Source: Dialister sp. UBA6422
GTDB lineage: Bacteria; Bacillota; Negativicutes; Veillonellales; Dialisteraceae
DNA length: 24,864 nucleotides
Assembly: GCA_002439665.1 (NCBI GenBank)
Contig: DJPC01000014.1
Span: forward strand, 1 to 24,864
Direction: 5' to 3'
Part shown: positions 9,601 through 15,713 of the stretch, piece by piece
Numbering within the stretch: position 1 is the stretch's first letter
Layout of the letters: each line of letters opens with the position of its first letter
The notes under the pieces: generated by a model
Told to the model about the DNA's origin: nothing
Seen by the model: only the letters and a program-made list of their open reading frames with translations
The model's database searches: none
Program-made: the position numbers and the translations under genes

Positions 9601-10578
9601 GATGCACCATCAGATCATTCCCACTTTCAATTAACCATAACCCCTGTAGGAGAACTGGTCAAAGAGGAAGAAAAAGACAAAACTGTCATGGATGAAGAAT
9701 CTATTCTTTCTTTGGAAACAGAAAAAGAAACAGTGTCCAAAGACGCATTCCTCTCTCAGATTCCAAAGGATGTCCCTTCCTGGCTTCAAAGACAGCTCAC
9801 ATGGTCTTATGCATTCCCAGGTGCCATCGATACACCAGCCAAATTGACTGCTACCGCAGCAGTGAAACTTCGAGAAGAACAAGAATTTGCTGCCAGTGAT
9901 GAACCTCCTATGAGTTCTGTCACATTGGTCAATGATTTGCCAGAGACAGAAAACAAAACGCCCAAGGAGCTTCCCGCTGATTATAGTGCCATGCCTTCAT
10001 TCTTAGACGAGGAGAAGACATCATATACAGGTACCTCTTTCGGTACACTGATGCACAAAGCCATGGAAATGATCGATTTTACAAAAGTGACAGGCGATGA
10101 ATCTTCCATCCGTGCCGCCATTGAAGATTTAGGCAATGCACATATCTTCACCAAAGAAGAAACTAGCATGCTTCTTTCCCACACCAAATACCGAAACCCC
10201 GTTCAATTTCTTGTCACCTTTGCCCAAAGTAAACTGTGCACCGCCATGAAAGAAGCTTCTTCTATTCGCAAAGAAATGCCATTTTCTATCCTTCTCCCAG
10301 CCCATTCGTTCTATCCCCAATGCGAAAAGAATGAAAAAATCTTCCTCCAAGGTGTCATGGACTGCCTTTTAGAAACCGCAGAAGGTCTTACAATCATAGA
10401 CTATAAAACAGACCGCACCTTATCTGCCATGGAACTCCAAAAACACTATGCGGTGCAGCTTACCGTCTATGGCGAGGCCGCCTCGAAACTCCTAGGAAAA
10501 CCAGTGCTTCACCTCTATCTATGGTCTTTCACTTTGGGGAAAGAAATTGAAATACCAAAATCGATAGCCAAGGATTAA
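6700..10578 (+). CDS. addA: ATP-dependent helicase/nuclease subunit AddA
   Basis: AddA is the UvrD-like 3'-5' helicase and the 3'-strand nuclease of AddAB. Visible elements are Walker A AAAGSGKT with K28; Walker B/DExx VMIDEYQD with D422-E423; motif IV GDIKQSIYRFRQADP; motif V MTIHRSKGLEFPIVFL; motif VI EEARLLYVAMTRARDKLYV; and the C-terminal nuclease site with D1221 (GVMD) and D1234-Y1235-K1236. All catalytic residues are present. At 1292 residues it is about 60 longer than the 1232-residue B. subtilis protein. A very acidic, Lys/Glu-rich stretch at about 965-1015, between helicase and nuclease domains, probably contributes. The ATG follows AAAGGAG with a 5-base gap. It is likely co-transcribed with addB and ends at the shared terminator at 10674-10723. 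Confidence 0.95.
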   Translation: MSWTKQQEEALQTRNKNLLLSAAAGSGKTAVLTERIIQLVTDLHQPMDINELLVLTFTKAAASEMKARISQSLSRELEQADKSNQVDLMHHLEKQISLMGSAQISTLDSFFQSLIRQYFYLLHLDPKTQMLTDENEAYLLKESVLSDVLETWYEKGDPDFLDTADFFVSRYQDSLLKQIILKIHRFACSMAFPEVWISSLPSAYQFPETITMDDLPWTSPILEHLTATAEKAADLYRQLFAIMEHNEAAQVVYGEQLSSEYSFFSTFSQVKTWKELYHLPSFQYAKLQGAKAAQVKPFQITAKEFNNSDDALAIKALRDEAKDTYNKQLVPFLQISEKQWLSETHAMAPMVQVLSSLALDFTKAYQQRKHQEYLMDFNDLEHYALDILLDKENPEFTPEKALDFPSKAALSIRQKYKEVMIDEYQDTNGVQELITSLISNGKNRFMVGDIKQSIYRFRQADPTIFLDKYNTFSASSENVNHRIDLNKNFRSDATLLGSINFLFRQIMTEKNLELSYGDTEALYAGRQEENHPKEYIGGPVSIELIDKSDLQESVIDSAMQEIENIQWEGRLIARRIQSILKEKKQVMNKDGTFRNATYGDMVILLRSVATKGPALLKVLEDYHIPAISDREDDFVRNVEVEILWALLKILDNPLQDLALTAVLRSYFVGLDEKDLAMLYLLKKREKENHLFSILPKSISQLSKEKAQALADFIHHYSIWRSQAAKDGIAPLLRLILDDTDYLTYVSGLPNGTFRKAHVQAFYNLAAERDTSSHNGLYPFLNYLSRLTADNQTFKSVAPSGVAANAVRIMTIHRSKGLEFPIVFLADCEKNFNLQDTRAAAICHKDLGLGLQYYDKPHQLRWPSLYWYAVKSSTEKENASEEARLLYVAMTRARDKLYVTATVKEAKKLLTSYATPLVGTGGGMVHPLPSHIIANGKSYLDWILPAALHHRTMKDTWALIDTIPSYEEDAPSDHSHFQLTITPVGELVKEEEKDKTVMDEESILSLETEKETVSKDAFLSQIPKDVPSWLQRQLTWSYAFPGAIDTPAKLTATAAVKLREEQEFAASDEPPMSSVTLVNDLPETENKTPKELPADYSAMPSFLDEEKTSYTGTSFGTLMHKAMEMIDFTKVTGDESSIRAAIEDLGNAHIFTKEETSMLLSHTKYRNPVQFLVTFAQSKLCTAMKEASSIRKEMPFSILLPAHSFYPQCEKNEKIFLQGVMDCLLETAEGLTIIDYKTDRTLSAMELQKHYAVQLTVYGEAASKLLGKPVLHLYLWSFTLGKEIEIPKSIAKD

Positions 10579-10673
10579 TGGCTGGTAACTAGGGCCATGA
10601 AATTTAGAATGAGAGGAAAAACCTCTAAAAACCATAAACGATAGAATAATTCCACTTATTGGATCACATATAC

Positions 10674-10723
10674 ATATAAAAGGACATGACCACAAATTTC
10701 CATTTGGTCATGTCCTTTTATAT
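10674..10723. terminator. Bidirectional intrinsic terminator between convergent addA and the binding-protein gene
   Basis: A perfect 19-bp inverted repeat (10674-10692 with 10705-10723) encloses a 12-base loop. The stem runs ATATAAAAGGACATGACCA, so either strand has a GC-containing stem followed by TTTTATAT. It sits between converging stop codons (10578 and 10766), so it can end both transcripts. Confidence 0.85.
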
Positions 10724-10765
10724 ATGAGGCACTTTATATGTTATGCGCTTCACTACAATTTCTGA

Positions 10766-11587
10766 TTATAATCCCAATGCTTCCTCGCAAGTAGCTGGCA
10801 TATCTGGAAGAGGTGTCTTGAACCATTTTTCATGAAGTTCATTCAAGGTTCCCTTCTGCTTTAAGTCTGCAATGGCTTTATTCACTTGCTGCTGAAGCTC
10901 TTTGTTATCCTTATTAAATCCAAAAGCAAAATATTGTACCTTAGAATCCGGCACATCAACCACACGGAAATTGTCTTTTCCATCGGTGGCTACAAAATAA
11001 TCAGCCGCCGGTTTATCCAAAATACCAGACTTAGCTCCTCCTGCTTTGAGCTCCATCACAATATCGGAAGAATGATCAAAACCTCTAATTTTCATCCCCT
11101 TATCCTGAGCATAGTAAGCTGCTGTAGTACCTACCTGTACAGCCACTTCTTCCCCATTGGCCATATCAGCTACAGAATGAATAGAGCTGTCCTTCGGTGT
11201 AACGACAGCCAATTTGGTTTCATAAAAAGGAGCTGCAAAGAGAATTTTTCCTGCTCTTTCTTTGGTAGCTGTCATACCAGAAGCAGACATATCCACTTCA
11301 TGAGACTGAAGAGCCGGAATCAATCCATCAAAAGCAATATTTTTAAATTCCACATCACGACCCATTTCTTTGGCTACAGCGCGTACTACATCGATTTCAT
11401 AACCCGTATAGTCTTTACCATCTTTGGTTTTAAATTCAAAAGGTACATAAGTCGCATTGGTCGCTACTTTCAAAGGCGTCTTCCCTGCGGCCTCATTTCC
11501 TTTTTTCTCATCTCCGCAGCCACTCATAATCCCTATAGCTAATACAGCAGCAGCTGCTAGCGCTAGACCCTTTCCCCAAGTTTTCAT
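10766..11587 (-). CDS. Amino-acid ABC transporter substrate-binding lipoprotein
   Basis: This is a 273-residue extracytoplasmic solute-binding protein of the family that binds polar or basic amino acids (GlnH/ArtJ-like, SBP_bac_3). A signal peptide ends in lipobox MSGC with C24 as the lipidation site. The mature part begins with the family's typical strand and loop (LKVATNATYVPFEF, then GYEIDVVRAVAKEMG), has DGLIPALQSHEVDMSASGMTAT and later the KWF near the C-terminus. The segment after it (TPLPDMPATCEEALGL) is a longer tail than usual and holds a cysteine. The ATG follows GAGGTGAT. No permease or ATPase gene lies nearby: the next minus-strand gene upstream is an MFS symporter. It must therefore work with a transporter encoded elsewhere. 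The exact ligand is unknown. Confidence 0.9.
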   Translation of the reverse strand: MKTWGKGLALAAAAVLAIGIMSGCGDEKKGNEAAGKTPLKVATNATYVPFEFKTKDGKDYTGYEIDVVRAVAKEMGRDVEFKNIAFDGLIPALQSHEVDMSASGMTATKERAGKILFAAPFYETKLAVVTPKDSSIHSVADMANGEEVAVQVGTTAAYYAQDKGMKIRGFDHSSDIVMELKAGGAKSGILDKPAADYFVATDGKDNFRVVDVPDSKVQYFAFGFNKDNKELQQQVNKAIADLKQKGTLNELHEKWFKTPLPDMPATCEEALGL

Positions 11588-11624
11588 TATCGATCACCTC
11601 ATAAATCATTATTAAATATGCATT

Positions 11625-11653
11625 ATTATACAAGAATACTTATAAATTGTCCA
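11625..11653 (-). promoter_or_regulatory. Sigma-A promoter of the substrate-binding protein gene
   Basis: On the minus strand TGGACA (11648-11653) and a perfect TATAAT (11625-11630) are 17 bases apart. The predicted start near 11618 gives a short leader of about 30 bases before the ATG at 11587. Confidence 0.7.
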
Positions 11654-11676
11654 ATCATATAACGGGTTAGACAATT
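11645..11676. promoter_or_regulatory. Candidate operator: inverted repeat overlapping the -35 box
   Basis: AATTGTCCAA (11645-11654) and TTAGACAATT (11667-11676) form a 10-bp inverted repeat with one mismatch and a 12-base spacer. The proximal arm covers the -35 hexamer of the binding-protein promoter, where a dimeric repressor could block polymerase. The regulator is not encoded nearby, and no named box was recognised. Confidence 0.4.
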
Positions 11677-11738
11677 CTACTAGCTGTTTGCTATTAATAA
11701 AAGCATCAAAAAGTAAAACAAATCTCAATGATCGGAAA

Positions 11739-11796
11739 TAAAAAAGGATTTGTAGCCAGAGATAAGATTTTCATTCCAATCCCTGGTTACCAATCC
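11739..11796 (-). terminator. Intrinsic terminator of the metabolite:H+ symporter gene
   Basis: On the minus strand, arms 11779-11796 and 11746-11763 pair over 18 positions with two mismatches and one G-U pair around a 15-base loop, then a run of T (TTTTTTAT, 11739-11745). It lies 15 bases past the MFS stop codon. The left arm contains the GGGATTG-type units of the degenerate intergenic repeat family. Confidence 0.65.
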
Positions 11797-11810
11797 CTCA
11801 TTCTTTAAAA

Positions 11811-13118
11811 CTATTTAATCATTACACCCTTAGTATCTTTGATAAAAAGAAGAACATTCACTGCTGCAGCCAAGTAAACACCGGAAAGAAGTATAAAAGC
11901 CACAGAGAAACCTTGATTCTGTGCAATGGCACCAATGATAGCAGGAGCAAAGCCACCTACGGCACGACCGGTATTAAAAATAAAATTCTGTGCTGTGGAA
12001 CGAGCATCAGTGGTATAGTTTTCAGAAAGAAGAGTACCATAGCCAGCCATCATACCGTTGCAGAAGAAGCCCAGCATCGCACTTCCCACAAGAAGCAGCA
12101 TAGGCGTTCCCAGATTGACATAGATATACACCATAGCTGCAGCGCATACATAGAACAGAAGATATGGTTTCTTACGACCGAAACGATCAGAAAGATACCC
12201 AAATACATAAATACCAGCGATCATACCAATGACAGTGACAACCATCCAACCAGACATGGACTTTGTAGAAAGGCCATGTTCTTTTAAAAGAATCATAGGA
12301 AGCCAAACCATAATGCCATAATAACCAAAGTTCTGTACACTGGTCATAATGGTCAAAGAAATAGTAGTCAGTGTCTTAGACGGACTGGAGAAAAGATGTG
12401 CCAATGGGAATTTCTTAGCATCTGCCAATTCTTCCTCTTCTTCTGCAGTCAGTATTTCTCCTCTAGCTTTTCTTTCCTGCAGCTGTTTCTTCAGTTCTTT
12501 ACGTTTCAGCCACATCGGTGGTTCTTTTAAACCATGACGAGCCCAAGCAGCCAGAAGGGCTGGAACTACGCCTACCAAGAAAAGTCCTCTCCATCCATAA
12601 TCTGGGAGAACCACAGCCGCCAGAATGGCAGCAAGAACAGCACCAGCCTGCCAGCCCATAGCCACACCAGCAGTAGCACGAGCACGTTTGGCAGCGGGCC
12701 AGGTTTCAGTGACCAAGGTCATACCGATCCCATATTCACCGCCAAGACCAAGACCTGCCAGGAAACGAAGAATATTAAGATGCATGACGTTATCTGCAAA
12801 CGCACAGGCACCTGTAAAAATAGAGAAAATAATGATAGTTAATGAAAAAGTATGGACACGACCAAAATAGTCAGCAAATACACCAAAGAGATACCCACCC
12901 AATACGGTACCAATCAATGTATAGGTAGCGATAAGACCACCTTCCCCTAAAGTGAGTCCAAATTCGCTTACAATAGCAGCCATGGCAAAGGATAAAATAA
13001 GTACATCTAGACCATCCATAGCATAGCCTATAATAGAAGCCCACATGACTTTCCAGCGTTCTTTACGAGAAACTCCAGTTTCTTCAAATTCCAATTCTTC
13101 TAATGATTTTTCCGACAT
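11811..13118 (-). CDS. MFS metabolite:H+ symporter (sugar/aromatic-acid transporter type)
   Basis: With the preferred ATG at 13116-13118 this is a 435-residue, 12-helix membrane protein. Motif A is seen in GVFADYFGRVHTF after helix 2 and as GYLSDRFGRKKPYL in the second half. RFLAGLGLGGEYGIGMTLV followed by ETWPAAKRARA is the sugar-transporter-type signature. A charged cytoplasmic loop (KRKELKKQLQERKARGE and following) separates the two halves. The family includes symporters for sialic acid, aromatic acids and other carboxylates; the substrate is not assignable. The ATG is preceded by GGGAGG at 4 bases. An in-frame GTG at 13175 with a GAGGTG upstream would add 19 residues and is the alternative. 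It ends at its own terminator. Confidence 0.88.
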   Translation of the reverse strand: MSEKSLEELEFEETGVSRKERWKVMWASIIGYAMDGLDVLILSFAMAAIVSEFGLTLGEGGLIATYTLIGTVLGGYLFGVFADYFGRVHTFSLTIIIFSIFTGACAFADNVMHLNILRFLAGLGLGGEYGIGMTLVTETWPAAKRARATAGVAMGWQAGAVLAAILAAVVLPDYGWRGLFLVGVVPALLAAWARHGLKEPPMWLKRKELKKQLQERKARGEILTAEEEEELADAKKFPLAHLFSSPSKTLTTISLTIMTSVQNFGYYGIMVWLPMILLKEHGLSTKSMSGWMVVTVIGMIAGIYVFGYLSDRFGRKKPYLLFYVCAAAMVYIYVNLGTPMLLLVGSAMLGFFCNGMMAGYGTLLSENYTTDARSTAQNFIFNTGRAVGGFAPAIIGAIAQNQGFSVAFILLSGVYLAAAVNVLLFIKDTKGVMIK

Positions 13119-13424
13119 AATACCTCCCTGTAAGACAATCCCTTGCAAGACATCCCTTAGTAAATCATAGGACACCTCACTCTTTCCATAAGGATATAGT
13201 AAAAATGCACAAATTGTCTTATTTTACAACGTCATATTCAAAAATGCAATAGGGTATAAAAAAATATTATATTTTTCTCCAAGTGTATATATAATATAGT
13301 TCTATCAATCAATCTATCCAAAGGAAACGATAGACTCCTTTTCTCTATTCATAAAATATTCCTATCTTAAATAATAAAAGTATGTTAAAATTAAAAGAAT
13401 CAAGGAATATAAGGAGGAAGTGTT
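13119..13424. other. Divergent promoter region between the symporter and ACT-domain genes
   Basis: No gene is visible in these 306 bases. On minus, TTGATT (13307-13312) and TATACA (13284-13289), 17 bases apart, are a plausible symporter promoter. On plus, a perfect TATAAT (13290-13295) without a clear -35 could serve the ACT gene. The two candidates nearly overlap, so the genes may compete for polymerase. The rest is AT-rich without recognised structure. Confidence 0.35.
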
Positions 13425-13841
13425 ATGTTAAAACAGGTATCTGTATTCACAGCCAATAGACAAGGCGCTTTGAGCCATATGACTTCTATTTTGGCAAAGG
13501 AAGATATTAATATTTATACCATGCTAGCCAATGACAGTGCTGAATTTGGCATTATTCGTCTCATCGTAGATAAAGCAGAGGAAGCAAAAGAAGCATTAGA
13601 AGCCGATGGATATCAGTGTCGCGTAGATCTGGTGCTGGCTGTAGATATGGGCTCTGATAAACCAGGTACATTAAATCGGATTTTAGACGATTTAAATGAC
13701 GCCAATGTGATGATTCGTTATCTGTACATTTCCTTCGATCGTGAAACCAGTTCACCAATCGCCGTTTTCAGTACTGAAGAATCAGAAACAGAAGCATTCT
13801 TAAAGGGCAAAGGCTACACATTGGTAGAACACTTTGAATGA
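13425..13841 (+). CDS. Stand-alone double ACT-domain protein
   Basis: This 138-residue protein is two ACT domains in tandem without an enzyme domain. The first (residues about 1-68) begins LKQVSVFTANRQGALSHMTS and ends in a second beta-alpha-beta unit; the second (about 70-138) begins VLAVDMGSDKPGTLNRILDDL. The glycine after the first strand of each (RQGAL, KPGTL) is the usual amino-acid-binding turn. Such proteins are thought to bind amino acids and act as allosteric regulators; partner and ligand are unknown here. In other Bacillota similar proteins often accompany phenylacetate-CoA-ligase-like genes, but none is visible here. The ATG has AAGGAGG at about 7 bases. It appears monocistronic with a terminator at 14037-14080. 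Confidence 0.88.
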   Translation: MLKQVSVFTANRQGALSHMTSILAKEDINIYTMLANDSAEFGIIRLIVDKAEEAKEALEADGYQCRVDLVLAVDMGSDKPGTLNRILDDLNDANVMIRYLYISFDRETSSPIAVFSTEESETEAFLKGKGYTLVEHFE

Positions 13842-13895
13842 AATAGGAATGTCCTTCAATCAAAGAGTCTACTTTATGTTCTTTTATCTTCCTTA

Positions 13896-14010
13896 CCGTT
13901 AGCTACTACAGGCAGCTCCAGCAGTATAAGTCACAAGTGACTGATGGATAGTCATCAAAGATAAGATATGTTATCTCTTTGCACCTAACAACTAGCAACC
14001 TGCAACTAGA
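13896..14010. repeat. Degenerate seven-base-phased intergenic repeat
   Basis: Read on minus, the end of this stretch breaks into related heptamers: CTAGTTG CAGGTTG CTAGTTG TTAGGTG (13983-14010). Its other end shows similarly GCTG/TAG-rich units (about 13896-13926). Between them are the small dyads AGTCAC-AA-GTGACT (13929-13942) and AGATAA/TTATCT (13959-13964, 13971-13976). No coding capacity was seen. Confidence 0.35.
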
Positions 14011-14036
14011 ATTTCAAATAGGTCTCGTGAAATACG

Positions 14037-14080
14037 AAGGGGCTGTGGCAAAATACTTTTTCATTTTGCCATAGCCCCTT
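14037..14080 (+). terminator. Intrinsic terminator downstream of the ACT-domain gene
   Basis: An 18-bp stem (14037-14054 with 14063-14080, one G-U pair) begins AAGGGGCT and closes an 8-base loop. A T-rich stretch follows on plus. It lies about 195 bases after the ACT stop codon. Confidence 0.75.
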
Positions 14081-14100
14081 TTGATATTGCTTTGATAACA

Positions 14101-14135
14101 TAGAAAAAGACCGGCAGTCATACCCTGCCGGTCTT
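14101..14135 (-). terminator. Intrinsic terminator of the small minus-strand transcript
   Basis: A perfect 11-bp stem (14107-14117 with 14125-14135, GACCGGCAG core) closes a 7-base loop. Only the minus strand has a T-run after it (TTTTTCTA, 14101-14108), so it terminates leftward transcription. The ribF operon already has a terminator 430 bases earlier, so this one points to a separate transcript, that of the small ORF at 14161-14259. Confidence 0.75.
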
Positions 14136-14160
14136 ATATATCTTCACCAGGTTAAATTAA

Positions 14161-14259
14161 TTAATTCTTAGAGCTTTCCAGTTCTAGTAAAGCCCAGCAA
14201 AGGGTTTCTTTCTTTTCTTCTTCTACCATCATTTCATTTTCAACCTGCTGATCTCTCAT
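14161..14259 (-). CDS. Candidate 32-residue small protein
   Basis: The frame runs from ATG (14257-14259) to TAA (14161-14163). The peptide has an acidic/basic first half (MVEEEKKE) and a short amphipathic end (ETLCWALLELESS) with one Cys and one Trp. There is no signal peptide or membrane segment, and I recognise no family. Support comes from a strong AGGGAGG (14271-14277) although 11 bases away, a possible promoter (14328-14357) and a strong terminator 26 bases past the stop. An ATG CAA TAA minimal frame sits between the Shine-Dalgarno and the start and overlaps it as TAATG, so re-initiation is possible. Alternatively the transcript is a non-coding RNA and the frame is chance. Confidence 0.4.
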   Translation of the reverse strand: MRDQQVENEMMVEEEKKETLCWALLELESSKN

Positions 14260-14327
14260 TATTGCATTAGCCTCCCTAAAAAATGGCACCTTGGTGTTTC
14301 CAAGTAGATGTTATTTCTTATGTTTAT

Positions 14328-14357
14328 AATATACATCTTTTATAGCACCTTATCCAA
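14328..14357 (-). promoter_or_regulatory. Possible promoter of the small minus-strand transcript
   Basis: On minus, TTGGAT (14352-14357) and TATATT (14328-14333) are 18 bases apart. Transcription would start near 14321 and end at the terminator at 14101-14135, giving an RNA of about 200-215 bases. The leader contains a small hairpin CTTGG-AAACA-CCAAG followed by GTGCCATTTTTT just before the Shine-Dalgarno, which looks like a weak attenuator. Confidence 0.4.
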
Positions 14358-14440
14358 TATTTCTTTAGCTAGTATTTTATCATCTGTTGAATCTCAAATC
14401 ATAGATATTGCACTATAAATGTTTTGTGAAATCATTTAAA

Positions 14441-14478
14441 ACATCTATGAGTAAAAATGCATTTCCTGTCATAGATGT
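14441..14478. repeat. Inverted repeat, 10-bp arms, 18-base spacer
   Basis: ACATCTATGA (14441-14450) and TCATAGATGT (14469-14478) are perfect complements. The core TCATAGAT recurs in direct orientation at 14399-14406 and 14535-14542. This is the first of three spaced dyads in a row in a gene-free stretch. Confidence 0.6.
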
Positions 14479-14483
14479 ATCCT

Positions 14484-14528
14484 ATAATGCATGATACGAA
14501 TTGGCCCTATTTACATATCATGCATTAT
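14484..14528. repeat. Inverted repeat, 13-bp arms, 19-base spacer
   Basis: ATAATGCATGATA (14484-14496) and TATCATGCATTAT (14516-14528) are perfect complements around a 19-base spacer. There is no T-run on either side, so it is not a typical terminator. It could be a cruciform, an RNA hairpin or a protein-binding dyad. Confidence 0.65.
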
Positions 14529-14530
14529 GA

Positions 14531-14558
14531 TTATTCATAGATTATAATTTATGAATAA
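14531..14558. repeat. Inverted repeat, 9-bp arms, 10-base spacer
   Basis: TTATTCATA (14531-14539) and TATGAATAA (14550-14558) are perfect complements. It directly adjoins the ribF terminator and its T-tract, so part of its right arm is also that T-tract. Confidence 0.45.
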
Positions 14559-14602
14559 AAAGAATTCCCCTGATTCCTTTACACATAAAGAAATCAAGGG
14601 AA
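14553..14602 (-). terminator. Intrinsic terminator of the rbfA-nrnA-truB-ribF transcript
   Basis: On minus a 17-bp stem (14586-14602 with 14565-14581; two G-U pairs, no mismatches) closes a 4-base loop and is followed by TTCTTTTTATTC (14553-14564). It lies about 60 bases past the ribF stop codon. Confidence 0.85.
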
Positions 14603-14661
14603 TATAAGCAAAGACCAATTGTAGCCATATATTCTTCTATATTGGCACCTCATCATCCATA

Positions 14662-15579
14662 TCACAAGATGCGCTTAGCCTCTTGGATATCTTTTTGGAT
14701 TTGAGAAATCAAAGCTTCCACAGAAGAAAATGTAATTTCTCCTCGAATGTAATGGACCCATTCCAATGTAAAACTTTTGCCATAAATGGTTTCATCAAAA
14801 TCAAAAATAAAGGTTTCTATTGTTTTTTTAGTATTACCAAAAGTCGGATTGTTTCCCACATTGGTAATAGAAGAAAATCGGCGTCCTGCTACCACCGCAT
14901 AGGTGGCATAGACCCCATCTATCGGTATGACTCTATCGGGCGGAACATCCAAATTGGCGGTAGGAAACCCTAATACAGTATGTCCACGTCTAAATCCGTG
15001 AACCACATCTCCTGTAATGGTATAGTTTCTTCCTAGCAGTGCACTCGCTTCTTCCATATGTCCTGAAAGGATCAGCTTCCTGATATCTGTACTAGAAATC
15101 TGATGATTTTCCTTAGTTTCTAAAGGAAGAATGTGGACTGTCACATCGGTTCCCTGAAAATAGCGGGTAAGAAGATCACTATTCCCTAATGCACCTTTCC
15201 CAAAGGTGAAATTCGCACCTGTCACTATCCCTTTCAGTCCAGAAATAGTTTTTAGGGTTTGTAAAAAAGATTCTGCAGACATAGAAAGGAAGGTGTGACT
15301 AGGTCGTATGCAGAGGACTAGCTCTATACCGGCCTGTTTCATGGCCTCCATTTTTTCCATTTCACTTTGCAATAGTGAGACATGAATAGCAGGTGCTAAT
15401 AGGGTCATGGGATGGGGAAAGAAGGTAATCAAACATGGAAGCGCTCCTTTTTCTTTCGCCAGTCTTTTGACTTCCTGAAACACTGCCTGATGTCCTACAT
15501 GGCAGCCGTCAAAAAAACCGATGCCAAACACATAATTTTGATGGCTAGACAGTTCTTCAAATCGGTGGAGAATAATCAT
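14662..15579 (-). CDS. ribF: Bifunctional riboflavin kinase / FAD synthetase
   Basis: RibF phosphorylates riboflavin to FMN and adenylates FMN to FAD. With the ATG at 15577-15579 (AGAGG about 6 bases before it) it is 305 residues, the usual size. An upstream in-frame start would add 34 residues that do not look like RibF. The N-terminal nucleotidyltransferase domain shows GFFDGCHVGHQAVF (residues about 21-34), a version of the usual GNFDG.H.GH. The C-terminal flavokinase domain begins near GDVVHGFRRGHTVLGFPTAN with the conserved GFPTAN, and continues with SITNVGNNPTF and DFDETIYGK. It is the last gene of the ribosome-maturation cluster, 134 bases after truB. Confidence 0.93.
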   Translation of the reverse strand: MIILHRFEELSSHQNYVFGIGFFDGCHVGHQAVFQEVKRLAKEKGALPCLITFFPHPMTLLAPAIHVSLLQSEMEKMEAMKQAGIELVLCIRPSHTFLSMSAESFLQTLKTISGLKGIVTGANFTFGKGALGNSDLLTRYFQGTDVTVHILPLETKENHQISSTDIRKLILSGHMEEASALLGRNYTITGDVVHGFRRGHTVLGFPTANLDVPPDRVIPIDGVYATYAVVAGRRFSSITNVGNNPTFGNTKKTIETFIFDFDETIYGKSFTLEWVHYIRGEITFSSVEALISQIQKDIQEAKRIL

Positions 15580-15713
15580 GAATGCCTCTTCAAAAACAAG
15601 GAAAGATAAGAAGTGAAATATGTCATAAGAGCCGCTCCATAGAATGCTACATCTTTGTGATGGGCATACCAAATAAGACAACTCTTTTGTACTTCCTACT
15701 TTCCGCTACTTTT

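Noticed and set aside
10886..11542. 218-codon plus-strand frame opposite the substrate-binding protein gene
   Set aside because: The minus-strand frame has a lipobox, conserved motifs, a ribosome binding site and a promoter; the plus frame has none.
13119..13175. Upstream GTG start for the symporter, adding 19 residues
   Set aside because: The internal ATG has a stronger GGGAGG and begins the typical short acidic N-terminus; the longer form is kept only as an alternative.
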